Below are positions 10,801-18,638 of a stretch of DNA of 64,000 nucleotides, one piece after another. The first letter of the stretch is position 1. Each line of letters opens with the position of its first letter. Position numbers and translations under genes: made by a program. The notes beneath the pieces were generated by a model, which was not told the origin of the DNA, searched no databases, and saw only the letters and a program-made list of their open reading frames with translations. The DNA is from Mycolicibacterium porcinum (GTDB lineage: Bacteria; Actinomycetota; Actinomycetes; Mycobacteriales; Mycobacteriaceae), in assembly GCA_001942045.1 (NCBI GenBank), contig MSTD01000015.1, forward strand, positions 62,001 through 126,000. Direction: 5' to 3'.

Positions 10801-13240
10801 GAACGTTGCCGTTCGTGAGGGTGAGGACTTCCTCCACAATGTTGAACGCAACGCCGAGGGCGTCGAAGTCAGTCTCGCGCCCAGACCAGTGTGCCCCAAG
10901 GGTTTCCCCACACATGGCTGCAAGGTTGTCGAAGGCTTTGCTCGTTTCACCCCACGCGATGGCGTCGGAAAGGTGGCTGATTCCGGTCTTCACATCAGCG
11001 GCATCGTTGAGCAAGCCAGCGAGGCGCTTCTTGTCGGCGCGGTAATTCCCGGACAGCTTCTTGAGACCCTTATGGAGGTTGGTGAAGCGGTCCTGCAAGT
11101 CGGCCAGCGGCGCCGTTAACGCTTCGGAGGTGAAGACGGTAGAAGCCTTGGCCTCGGCATCATTCAGAGCCGCAATGTGCTCCCGCAATTTGGCCGCGGT
11201 AGCGCGAGCGTCGGCCAGGCCACCGGTGGTGAACCAACGGCGGTCCGGGTGAGTGTCTTGGGAACGCAGGTTGATCAGTCGCGTCAACCGGTCCACATCG
11301 GCGAACGTGGCAACTGGCGCGATCCCGAGGCTAGTGGAGAGTGAGGCCAATGAACTTAGACGCTCGCGCAGCATGCGTGCCTGGGCTTCGAATCTGTCGG
11401 CGGTTGCCGTGAGATTGGGCGCCGATACCGTGTCGAGGTCTAAGGGGAACGGAGAAACCGCCACCGGAGGGGGAGCTGGGGATACTGACGCAGGATCTGG
11501 CAACACTGTCCACGGCACGCCAGCGGCCTGGGCGACGGCTTCCTCAGCGGCCTTGAGATGAGCAATTTGACGTCCGAGGTCGGTGCGGGTGGCGACCAGC
11601 GGTTGCAAGGTCTCAGCGGTAAGCCAGTGCTCCATGGCAGCTGCTGGGCGTGATCGGTGCTGGTGCTCGATGAGCGCCAGCAGGCATGGCGTGTCCGACG
11701 GCTTCGTCAGACCGAAGGCATCGATGAGGTCGGCGTTGAGTGCGACGGTGCCGCGTAACTCTTCCAGCGCGGACTCTGCCTGGTACAGGCGCACTTCCAA
11801 TGACTGTTCGTCGGTGACATCGCGCCACAGGAACGATTTGCCCTGCGTTGCAGGTCGCCAAGCACGGACCAGTTTCGAGAGCTTTTCTTCGATTCCGAGG
11901 TACTCAGCCTCGGTCAAGTTCGTGGGGGCATTTTCCGGTACCGGCGCAATCGGAGCGGTCGAGAGGTTCGAGTACAACCCCAATGCGTGATGCAGCGACA
12001 TGTTCAGCGGCGTGCGGACCTCGTTCATCGCAGCCGCGTACCGGTTGAGTTGCTCGCGACGTTCCTTCGCACCCGCTCGCGCCAGGGTGGTCATCGCAGT
12101 GGGCGGTTTCGCGACGTTGTCGAGTGTCTTGAGTAGTTCGGTCGCTACTTCCTTGCGGCTCGCCTTGTGGGAGTGGAGTTCTAGCAGGTAGGAACCGAGC
12201 CCGGCCCCGGCGAGCCGATTGCGTACCACATCGAGTGCCGCGATCTTCTCCGACACGAAGAGCACGGTCTGACCTGCGTGCAGGAGTGCGCCAATCATGT
12301 TTGCGATGGTCTGAGACTTACCTGTGCCTGGCGGGCCGTCCATGACGAACGTCTTTCCCGCAAGAGCCGCTGCGATGGCCGCCCGTTGAGACGAATCCGC
12401 ATCGAGTACGAGCGGTGTCAACTCTGGGGGTGCGAGCCTATCGATGTCGGCAGGGCTTATCGGGTCGAATTGGAATTCTGGTGACTGCTGCGACGGGTCT
12501 GAGGTGGCCAGCGCCTGCACGATGGGGTGCTCAAGAATTTCTGCTTCGTGGTCGAGGAGGTCTTTGTACATTGCCTCCTTCGCGAAGGAGAATGTCGACA
12601 GGTATGTGGTCTCGCGCAGAGCCCATCCGGTGAAGGTCTTGTTCTTCTCCAGTGCTGCTCGGATGGCCGCGAGTGTCTCCGAGACTGTAAGTCCCTCAAC
12701 GTCTTCGGCGGCTGGGAGGTCGATACCGAACTCTTTGAGTCGGAGCGCGAGTGCCGGGTTCAGCACGAGGTCGTCCTCACCCTCGGTGACGCGCGGGGTG
12801 CCCTTCGGCCCCTGTGGGAGCAATTGCACCGGGACCAGGACAAGCGGCGATACCATTGCCGTGTTGTCGACGTCTCGCCAATCCAGCATGCCGAATGCCA
12901 GATAGAGTACCGACAGTCCACGATCAAGGAATTCTGACGAGGCTCTCCGCATCAGGTTTCGGACCACCGGACCGACCTCACTGTGAGGGCGTGGCGAGTG
13001 GAAAAATGTGCCGGGGAGTGACTCGGCGGTTTCCAACTCTTCCGGGGTCATGTCGCCCCGGAATGCCTGCGGATTGCCGGATTGCAAACGCACCAAAACT
13101 TCGTCGGGTGTGGGGGTGTCGATGCTCAGCGATGACATTTTCGGGGCACGAAATTTGAGGAGCGCGCTTTGCCGTGTCAGACCTACTAGTCCGTCTCGCC
13201 ACGTCTTGAGGGCCGCCTGAATCTCGCGTTGCTGAGCCAT
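7838..13240 (-). CDS. DUF4011 - SF1 helicase - Vsr-like nuclease - DUF3320 protein (Hhe-type defence protein)
   Basis: 1800 residues from ATG 13240 (the open frame extends 45 codons further, but the DUF4011 signature WRDGLVGLTRQ starts just after this ATG, and gggaga precedes it). Order of parts: DUF4011 N-terminus; P-loop GPPGTGKS (about 300-308); a long coiled or helical insertion; Walker B region IFDEASQV (about 1187); SF1 motif VI LNVGITRARQR (about 1425); a PD-(D/E)xK Vsr/DUF559-like nuclease (about 1480-1560) with RIDIGVRHP and IGIECDGYQYH; and a C-terminal DUF3320 winged-helix-like segment (about 1640-1720). This is the architecture of the single-gene system described as hhe in the 2020 prediction-and-testing study of Gao and colleagues. 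It is probably a stand-alone helicase-nuclease that degrades phage DNA. It lies on the BREX strand but is separated from the GmrSD-like gene by 228 bases, so it likely has its own promoter. Confidence 0.93.
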   Translation of the reverse strand: MAQQREIQAALKTWRDGLVGLTRQSALLKFRAPKMSSLSIDTPTPDEVLVRLQSGNPQAFRGDMTPEELETAESLPGTFFHSPRPHSEVGPVVRNLMRRASSEFLDRGLSVLYLAFGMLDWRDVDNTAMVSPLVLVPVQLLPQGPKGTPRVTEGEDDLVLNPALALRLKEFGIDLPAAEDVEGLTVSETLAAIRAALEKNKTFTGWALRETTYLSTFSFAKEAMYKDLLDHEAEILEHPIVQALATSDPSQQSPEFQFDPISPADIDRLAPPELTPLVLDADSSQRAAIAAALAGKTFVMDGPPGTGKSQTIANMIGALLHAGQTVLFVSEKIAALDVVRNRLAGAGLGSYLLELHSHKASRKEVATELLKTLDNVAKPPTAMTTLARAGAKERREQLNRYAAAMNEVRTPLNMSLHHALGLYSNLSTAPIAPVPENAPTNLTEAEYLGIEEKLSKLVRAWRPATQGKSFLWRDVTDEQSLEVRLYQAESALEELRGTVALNADLIDAFGLTKPSDTPCLLALIEHQHRSRPAAAMEHWLTAETLQPLVATRTDLGRQIAHLKAAEEAVAQAAGVPWTVLPDPASVSPAPPPVAVSPFPLDLDTVSAPNLTATADRFEAQARMLRERLSSLASLSTSLGIAPVATFADVDRLTRLINLRSQDTHPDRRWFTTGGLADARATAAKLREHIAALNDAEAKASTVFTSEALTAPLADLQDRFTNLHKGLKKLSGNYRADKKRLAGLLNDAADVKTGISHLSDAIAWGETSKAFDNLAAMCGETLGAHWSGRETDFDALGVAFNIVEEVLTLTNGNVPAPLVTYLTGSGSNQAHQIVADTARAEFEGWKADLQPAPALAAPPELLLESIEHAIDWLTAHVDPMRQAAARINAVGDATRGNRSLADANNLLALCGIAKQATEELRASDPVYRAMFGDYFNFGDTDLNTLDTAIEWATNLRSVTNRPLTIGQVKSLATSNLVEATGPVYEKWIQCRDRIVEAFAPSRHVELIGELDDYSGAVDLIDDFRSDTVGQQEWFEYQRTYADLSKRGLDTAIDFCIEQRLTEHEVPNVVKRALLRGWSDAVIQNDERLRPLLATDREALAEEYQSLDRDLIKSATSDIIMAANTRRPANTTMGEPGVIRREGGKQKKHMPVRDLMSRTRNVTPSIKPVFMMSPLAVSQFLPSDMEFDVVIFDEASQVTPGDAINCIYRGKALILAGDDKQLPPTSFFERSTDDDGEDETDVKDFQSVLELAKASGAFNNLGLRWHYRSRHEDLIAFSNYKFYEGKLVTFPSAHAKGNDVGVEFFNAHGMYRRGGGSFNPVEAAKVAERVIAHFTERPDLTLGVVTFSVAQADAVQNAIDEARVSRRDLDRFFDTEDRLDGFFIRALEQVQGDERDVIVFSVGYGPDEAGKISTNFGALNKDKGWRRLNVGITRARQRVEVVASMHAGQIPPSANENVEYFRAYLDYAEKGSQTLAVPYSSTGLDPESPFEESVLTAIRGWGYTVEPQVGAAGFRIDIGVRHPAYPGMFAIGIECDGYQYHSAPAARDRDRLRDQILTGLGWRLHRIWGTAWYRDRATEEARLRAAIEEASAAPLNQRTKNVAAIERPVVETEKAEIATAPTWTAEYQFAPACQIPRWVDPGEPGSHLHMVDAIETLVEHEGPIHLDIAHERLREWWNIGRIGSNIRNNIRRAVQASRAVHDGDFLTLPGREITQVRTPTLNAARKVDQVHLDELAMAVVLTIRDIGAVSRAETVQCVARVFGWSRTGVVVDRRINKAIDQLVMDQKATIRDDGTLTLPRTQ

Positions 13241-13468
13241 CGTTCTCCCGGGAATTCTTGGTTGTCGTGCGCTCGACTCACGAGCGGTAGGAAACAGCAT
13301 GCCTGACGGCCATACGTATGCGGCTGGGGAGTGGGCACACGACGACGCTATCGACGAGATCTCGGACTGCCTCACCCGGACACGAGGAGCGCCGGGCTCC
13401 GCGCGTTCTAACCACCGACGCAGAGTTCGTGGTGCAGGCCCCAGCTCCCCTCGGTGAAATAAGTTTGG

Positions 13469-15256
13469 TCACAGTGAAAATAGGGCCAACGCTCGCTTGG
13501 CCAACTTCTCGGTTCTGGCCTCGATCTCGTCCGCCGTCCATTGCTTCGCCTCTACCACATCGGCATTGAGCGCCAACCCATTCTTGAAACCGACGAAGTT
13601 GCCGTTGATGTCCTTGCGAATCTTCTTGGAATGGAAGGATTTATTGCTTAACGTGCTGTTGTATCCCGTCACGGTAAGGTTCCCGAGCCGGTGCACGTGC
13701 TGTTGCTGAATCGCCGCTGCTGCATCAGCTCCGCCTAGCATGCTCAGCCATTCTTTCGGAAGCCCTTGCCCTTGCGGCAAGATATGCTCGATCGTCCACT
13801 TGTAATGATTGCCCTCCCGCTCCCATAGGTCGGTGAACGTTTCATTCGTCATGCCGGCCCGGGCCAGCGCGATCAATATGTACCTCGTCACGTCGGCGTT
13901 CTCGTTGTAGAGCGGGGCTGTGAGTTTGGCATAGAAGGTTGCATCATCGGATGCCACGCGGCGCAGACGTTTTTTCACTGCGTCAACGATGCCTTGACCT
14001 GCCATTCCTGATACTTCTCCAATGATTGACATGAAAAGCCGCTGGAGCGCATTTGTCGCTGGATCACCTGTCAGGTTCCGTCGGACGAAGAAGCTGACGA
14101 GCGTCTCGGTAACCGACTTCAGCAACTGGTCGGTGAGGTCCAGGTCGTCACGGTATGTCATGAGGTAGAGGAGAAGCGCTTCCGAAGGCGCACCCTGCAC
14201 GCGAGCAAGGTTGGCGAGCGCATCGTCGAATGCATTTGTTTTTTCGTCGGCATCCAGATTGCCGACGATCCGGCGATACACTCCGCCGCAGAGCAAGATG
14301 TCCTCAAGTCGCCGTTCGAGGTCTGTATCGATGACTCGGTCGTAAATCCTGATTAGGTTCGACCGTGTCGCGATCGGCGCCTTCGGCACAGACGGTAGCT
14401 CATCTTTGAAGGCGTTGTAGTAGTGCCGGAAGAAACGTTCTTGCACCTTGTAGTCGTCGCCGAGGTCGTTAAGAAGTTCGTTCCACTGCTCGAACACGTG
14501 GTCCGCGGTGAACCCTTTCTGCCGCTTCTTGTCGGCGGCCGCAAGCAATGAATTCTTGATGATGTCGATGGGTGTGAGCGGAATGCCGCGGTTGTTCAAT
14601 GACTCGAACAACGTGAAGGCATCCGAAGTGCTGTCGACCTCCAGCTTGACGAGTATCGCCTGTTTGACGCGCTTGAGTAGGTCGAATACTGGTTTGACCG
14701 ACGATCTCGGCCCTGCGTGTTGCTCGATGAGGCCGCTGAAGTGGTTGTAGCACTTCATGATGCGACGGTTGCCCAAGAACTTGACTGTTGGGGCTTTCTG
14801 CAGAAGGCCAGCGGCCTTGAGAACATTTACGTAGTCGTCGTAGTTGGAGTTCTGGATCTGAGGGCGTACCCGTAATCGGTTGCCATCTTTGAGGATGAGT
14901 TGCCTGCCAAGATAATTCAAGTCGACCAACTCGTTCTCACCGAGCCGATCCCTGTGGTTGGACAGAAACGTGTAGATAGCTGCCATCAAGATGGACAGCG
15001 TGGTCATTCGCTGCTGGCCATCCACTAGCTCGAGGACGTTTTCCTTGGTGGCATTCGCGGTGCGGTTGATGCAGATGATAGTTCCGAGGAAATGGCCGGA
15101 GCTTGCGTCTTCCTCTTCGAGTAGGTCATCGAAGAGCTCGTCCCATTGTTGCTTGGTCCATGCGTACTCTCGCTGGTACTTCGGCACTTCGTAGACAACA
15201 GTGTTCTCGGAGCTGAGCAATTTGTATACCGGTTCGTCGGCAACTGACTTGATCAC
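13469..15256 (-). CDS. GmrSD-like DUF262/DUF1524 restriction protein at the end of the BREX operon
   Basis: 595 residues from GTG 15256, preceded by aggagc, which overlaps the brxHI stop; the gap to brxHI is 8 bases, so it is probably the seventh gene of the operon. The N-terminal DUF262 domain shows VPKYQREYAW (about 24-33), HFLGTI and DGQQRMTT (about 78-85), the ParB-like NTP-binding elements of GmrS. The C-terminus holds the DUF1524 HNH motif IEHILPQ (about 487) and HRLGNLTVTGYN, as in GmrD. The family includes type IV enzymes that cut modified (for example glucosylated hydroxymethylcytosine) DNA, and BrxU, a GmrSD relative encoded within a BREX locus. The likely role is to catch phages whose modified DNA escapes BREX; substrate preference is inferred only from the family. 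Confidence 0.93.
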   Translation of the reverse strand: MIKSVADEPVYKLLSSENTVVYEVPKYQREYAWTKQQWDELFDDLLEEEDASSGHFLGTIICINRTANATKENVLELVDGQQRMTTLSILMAAIYTFLSNHRDRLGENELVDLNYLGRQLILKDGNRLRVRPQIQNSNYDDYVNVLKAAGLLQKAPTVKFLGNRRIMKCYNHFSGLIEQHAGPRSSVKPVFDLLKRVKQAILVKLEVDSTSDAFTLFESLNNRGIPLTPIDIIKNSLLAAADKKRQKGFTADHVFEQWNELLNDLGDDYKVQERFFRHYYNAFKDELPSVPKAPIATRSNLIRIYDRVIDTDLERRLEDILLCGGVYRRIVGNLDADEKTNAFDDALANLARVQGAPSEALLLYLMTYRDDLDLTDQLLKSVTETLVSFFVRRNLTGDPATNALQRLFMSIIGEVSGMAGQGIVDAVKKRLRRVASDDATFYAKLTAPLYNENADVTRYILIALARAGMTNETFTDLWEREGNHYKWTIEHILPQGQGLPKEWLSMLGGADAAAAIQQQHVHRLGNLTVTGYNSTLSNKSFHSKKIRKDINGNFVGFKNGLALNADVVEAKQWTADEIEARTEKLAKRALALFSL

Positions 15257-15264
15257 TGAAGCTC

Positions 15265-17358
15265 CTAACTGTTGTGGTGCCTGAGAACGGCTCGGTCTTG
15301 CGAAACAACATCCGCGGCGTTCGCTCGATCCCCAAGTCGAGCGCTCAATGTGTTGACCGCCAACTCGCCGGGCAGCGCCGACGAAAACTTCAGTCCCCGA
15401 AGCGCATTGGCATCCACGTCGGGATCCCGCAATTCCACGCCAGCGAGTGCTGCGGAAAACTCCTGCACCGAAACTCCGGGCAGCAACCGCACGGACTTCT
15501 CGTCAATTCGCTGCCGCGGGTCGAGCACCGACGGTAGCGAGGCTTGCAGGGTTCGGTTCGCCGCAGTGCCGGCCCACGTCCACCACCGACCAGCCGAGCC
15601 GTCGGGCAATCGCACGATCAAACGGTCGGCCGCCACGTTGTCGGCGAATGTCGATCGCAGCTCCGCCAACACCGTTGCCGCGCGGGCGGTGAATACCACT
15701 CCGGCGGGCATTGTGCCCAGCAGCACCGCACGCATACCACGGGTCACCTCATAGGACAGGCCGCCGGAAATGCCCGACCATTTGGCCTTGCCGCCGCCGT
15801 CGACTACCTCGACGAAGCAGCGCCGCCGTTCCCAGTCGACGTGGGTAACTTTCCACGATCGCCCGCCGAGCAGGAGAAGCCTTGGTCCCTCGGTGCTTTC
15901 GGTGAGCAGGTCGGTGCCGATGGTGCCCACCTCGACTCGCCCGGCCAGCACCACGAACTCCGGGGGCGCGGTGAACACCGCCGTCAGGTCGGAGAAGTAG
16001 CGACGTCCGAACCGTCGCTCGGCCTCCGGTCCGATCTGGAGGAACGGCCCATCGCAATCGAAATAACCTTCAGAAACCAGGAACTCAACGATCTCCGGGG
16101 TGCTGTCATCGAACACCGGCAGGTCGCCCCACCACTGCGACCATTCCGCGGCGCTGATCCGATGCTGCTGCAAACACAGCGCCATCAACTGTTGCGCGGC
16201 GATATGCCGCGGATGCGGAGGGGTAATGATCGGTTCGACCCAGCCGTCGGACCACCGTTTGAGCATGCCGGCCGCCAACAACACACTGTCGTCCTCGATG
16301 CACAGGAACAAGCAGTTGCGTGTCGAACCCACACGTCGCCCAGTGCGGCCCAGTCGTTGCAGGAACGACGCGACGGTGCGGGTTGATCCGATCTGGATGA
16401 CGCGGTCGAGGTCGCCGACGTCGATGCCAAGTTCCAAGGTCGAGGTCGCGACGATGACGGTGTCGCGGGACTCGGCGAACGCGGCTTCCGAGCGCCGACG
16501 TTCGGCCGCCGACAGCGAGGAGTGAGACAGGTAGGTTTCGATGCCACGTTCGCGCAGCGCCGCGCCGAGTTCTTCGGCTTGACGGCGGCTGTCGACGAAC
16601 ACCAGCCGCTTTTCTCCTACATGAAGAGACGCAATGACGGTGGCGGCGTTGGTAATCGAGCCGACGTAGTCCACCGTGATCTCGGGGACGGCAGGGGAGT
16701 CGACGGCAGGAGCCACCACCGCGGAATCTCGGGAATGAAAGCTACCCTGCAGCCACGCCAGCAACTCATCGGGGTTGCCGACGGTGGCTGACAGTCCGAT
16801 CCGCTGCAACTCGCGGCCAGCGATGCGCGACAACCGTTCCAACACGGCCAGCAGATGCCAGCCACGGTCGTCTCCGGCGAAGGCGTGGATCTCGTCGACC
16901 ACCACCGCCTGCAAACCGGAGAACAACACGGCAGGGTCCACCTTGGTGGACACCAGCATGGATTCCAGCGATTCGGGCGTGGTCAGCAGGACATCGGGCC
17001 GCTGCGCCAGAATGCGTTGCCGCGCAGCCTTGCCCACATCGCCGTGCCACACCGCGGCGGTGCGCCCGAGCCATTGGCAGTAGCCGTCGAGGCGGGGTTG
17101 CAGATTGTTCAGCAGCGCGCGCAGCGGGCACACGTAGAGCACCGACACGCCCTGCCAATCCTCGCCGGCCATCCGGGACAGCACCGGGAACATCGCCGCC
17201 TCGGTCTTGCCGCCGGCGGTCGGCGCCAACACCACGATATCGCTGCCGGACAGGATCGGCCCGACCGCGGCGGCCTGGGTGGGCCGAAGACCGCTCCACC
17301 GCAACGTATTCGCCAGGTGGTACTGCACCCCCGGATGCAGCCGGTCGAAGGCGTCCAT
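15265..17358 (-). CDS. brxHI: BrxHI, Lhr-like DEIH helicase of type 2 BREX
   Basis: 697 residues. A superfamily 2 helicase with APTAGGKT (P-loop, about 43-50), TTPESLE, DEIH (about 152-155), GLSAT (motif III), STLELGIDVGD (motif V) and QRLGRTGRR (motif VI, about 333), followed by an Lhr-like C-terminal region. BrxHI is the helicase that distinguishes type 2 BREX. Its ATG shares one base with the brxD stop (TAATG), so it is coupled to brxD. No deletion or disruption is seen. Confidence 0.92.
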   Translation of the reverse strand: MDAFDRLHPGVQYHLANTLRWSGLRPTQAAAVGPILSGSDIVVLAPTAGGKTEAAMFPVLSRMAGEDWQGVSVLYVCPLRALLNNLQPRLDGYCQWLGRTAAVWHGDVGKAARQRILAQRPDVLLTTPESLESMLVSTKVDPAVLFSGLQAVVVDEIHAFAGDDRGWHLLAVLERLSRIAGRELQRIGLSATVGNPDELLAWLQGSFHSRDSAVVAPAVDSPAVPEITVDYVGSITNAATVIASLHVGEKRLVFVDSRRQAEELGAALRERGIETYLSHSSLSAAERRRSEAAFAESRDTVIVATSTLELGIDVGDLDRVIQIGSTRTVASFLQRLGRTGRRVGSTRNCLFLCIEDDSVLLAAGMLKRWSDGWVEPIITPPHPRHIAAQQLMALCLQQHRISAAEWSQWWGDLPVFDDSTPEIVEFLVSEGYFDCDGPFLQIGPEAERRFGRRYFSDLTAVFTAPPEFVVLAGRVEVGTIGTDLLTESTEGPRLLLLGGRSWKVTHVDWERRRCFVEVVDGGGKAKWSGISGGLSYEVTRGMRAVLLGTMPAGVVFTARAATVLAELRSTFADNVAADRLIVRLPDGSAGRWWTWAGTAANRTLQASLPSVLDPRQRIDEKSVRLLPGVSVQEFSAALAGVELRDPDVDANALRGLKFSSALPGELAVNTLSARLGDRANAADVVSQDRAVLRHHNS

Positions 17359-18638
17359 TACAGGTCGAGGGGCACGTCGTCGGCGGTCAGGGCGGCGCGT
17401 TCGGCGTCGGAAAGCTCGGTAGCCCCGATCTTCACCTCGTAGTCGGTGTACGGGTCGAAGTCAGGGAACTGCTCGATCTTGTCGAGCACATCGACCAGTT
17501 TGCGCAGAAACAGTCGCGGCGCGATACCGACCCTGCCGCCCAGCTCCCCGGCCACCGCGGCGGCGAATCGTTCGAGGAACCCATCGTCGGCGGCGGCACG
17601 CACCCGGTCGGGGTCTGGCACGCCGCCGACATACAGGTCGCGGACCCTTGTGCCCAGCTCCACCAACCGGGCCTGATCGAACCCGGTCAGCCGCAACTGG
17701 GGGGCCCGCGGATTGTCGAACTTGGGATCCTTGGCGAACTCGGTGTGGAGCCGGTCGGCCAGCGGCGGCAGCAGCGGAATACCTTGTCGTCCTTCGAAGA
17801 AGGCCGGCGTTCCGGTGATCAGCAGGTACAGGCCGGGGAAATGGCCGTCGTGCACCTCGTCGATCAACTGGCGCAGCGCATTCAGAGCTTTGGCGCGGGC
17901 GTCGCTGCGGACTCGTTGCAGGGTTTCCACCTCGTCGAGTACTAGCAGCAGGCCCGGGTTGCCGGCGTCGGCAAGTATCGCCAGCAGGCCGCGCAGAAAG
18001 CCGAGCGCCAGATAGTGGTCGAGGTCGCCCTTGATCCCGGCCCGGCGTTTGACCGCGGCCGCCACGTGCGGCTGCCCACCCAGCCAGGCCACCAGCGCGT
18101 CGGCACCGTCGTGGTCACCGTCGGCGACGAACCGGCGGTAGGCGCGGATCGCCAGTGGGAACACCGGTGCGCGGGCGGCGACTTCGGCCAGCCGCCGCTC
18201 CAACAGCACATCGACATCCACGCCTTGCTGAGCGGCGTCGTCTTCGATGGTAAACAGCCAGGCGTCCAGGATCGGGCGCAGCGCACTGGGCTGAATCGAG
18301 GCGGTGCGCAGCGATTCAATGCTGCGCCGGTACACCGTCTCCAGCTTGTGCAGCGGGGTGTCGATCTCGTTGATCTGAACTTCGGCGACCGCGAAGCCCT
18401 TCTTCATTGCGCGGTCGGCTAGCCATCGGGCGAAAAAGGTTTTACCCGAACCATATTCACCGCGAACGGCTTTGAATACCGCGCTGCCGGCGGCGACGAC
18501 ATCGAGCTCGGCGTCCAGTTCGGCCTCGAAGCGACCCAGCCCGACCGCCAGTTGATCCAGTCCGTTGGACGGGACGGTACCGCGCCGCAGCGCGTCGAGG
18601 ATTTCGCGGCGCCGCCGCGCCGACACTTGGCTGCTCAC
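17358..18638 (-). CDS. brxD: BrxD, P-loop ATPase of type 2 BREX
   Basis: 426 residues from GTG 18638, overlapping the pglZ stop as GTGA. It carries a P-loop GEYGSGKT (about 59-66) and a Walker B-like strand ending LLLVLDEVETL; the N-terminal helix binds no recognisable ligand. The fold is the ATP-binding domain seen in BrxD/DUF2791 proteins, which accompany PglZ and BrxHI in type 2 BREX. It probably acts as an AAA-type regulator or loader for the helicase; the molecular role is not established from sequence. Confidence 0.9.
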   Translation of the reverse strand: MSSQVSARRRREILDALRRGTVPSNGLDQLAVGLGRFEAELDAELDVVAAGSAVFKAVRGEYGSGKTFFARWLADRAMKKGFAVAEVQINEIDTPLHKLETVYRRSIESLRTASIQPSALRPILDAWLFTIEDDAAQQGVDVDVLLERRLAEVAARAPVFPLAIRAYRRFVADGDHDGADALVAWLGGQPHVAAAVKRRAGIKGDLDHYLALGFLRGLLAILADAGNPGLLLVLDEVETLQRVRSDARAKALNALRQLIDEVHDGHFPGLYLLITGTPAFFEGRQGIPLLPPLADRLHTEFAKDPKFDNPRAPQLRLTGFDQARLVELGTRVRDLYVGGVPDPDRVRAAADDGFLERFAAAVAGELGGRVGIAPRLFLRKLVDVLDKIEQFPDFDPYTDYEVKIGATELSDAERAALTADDVPLDL

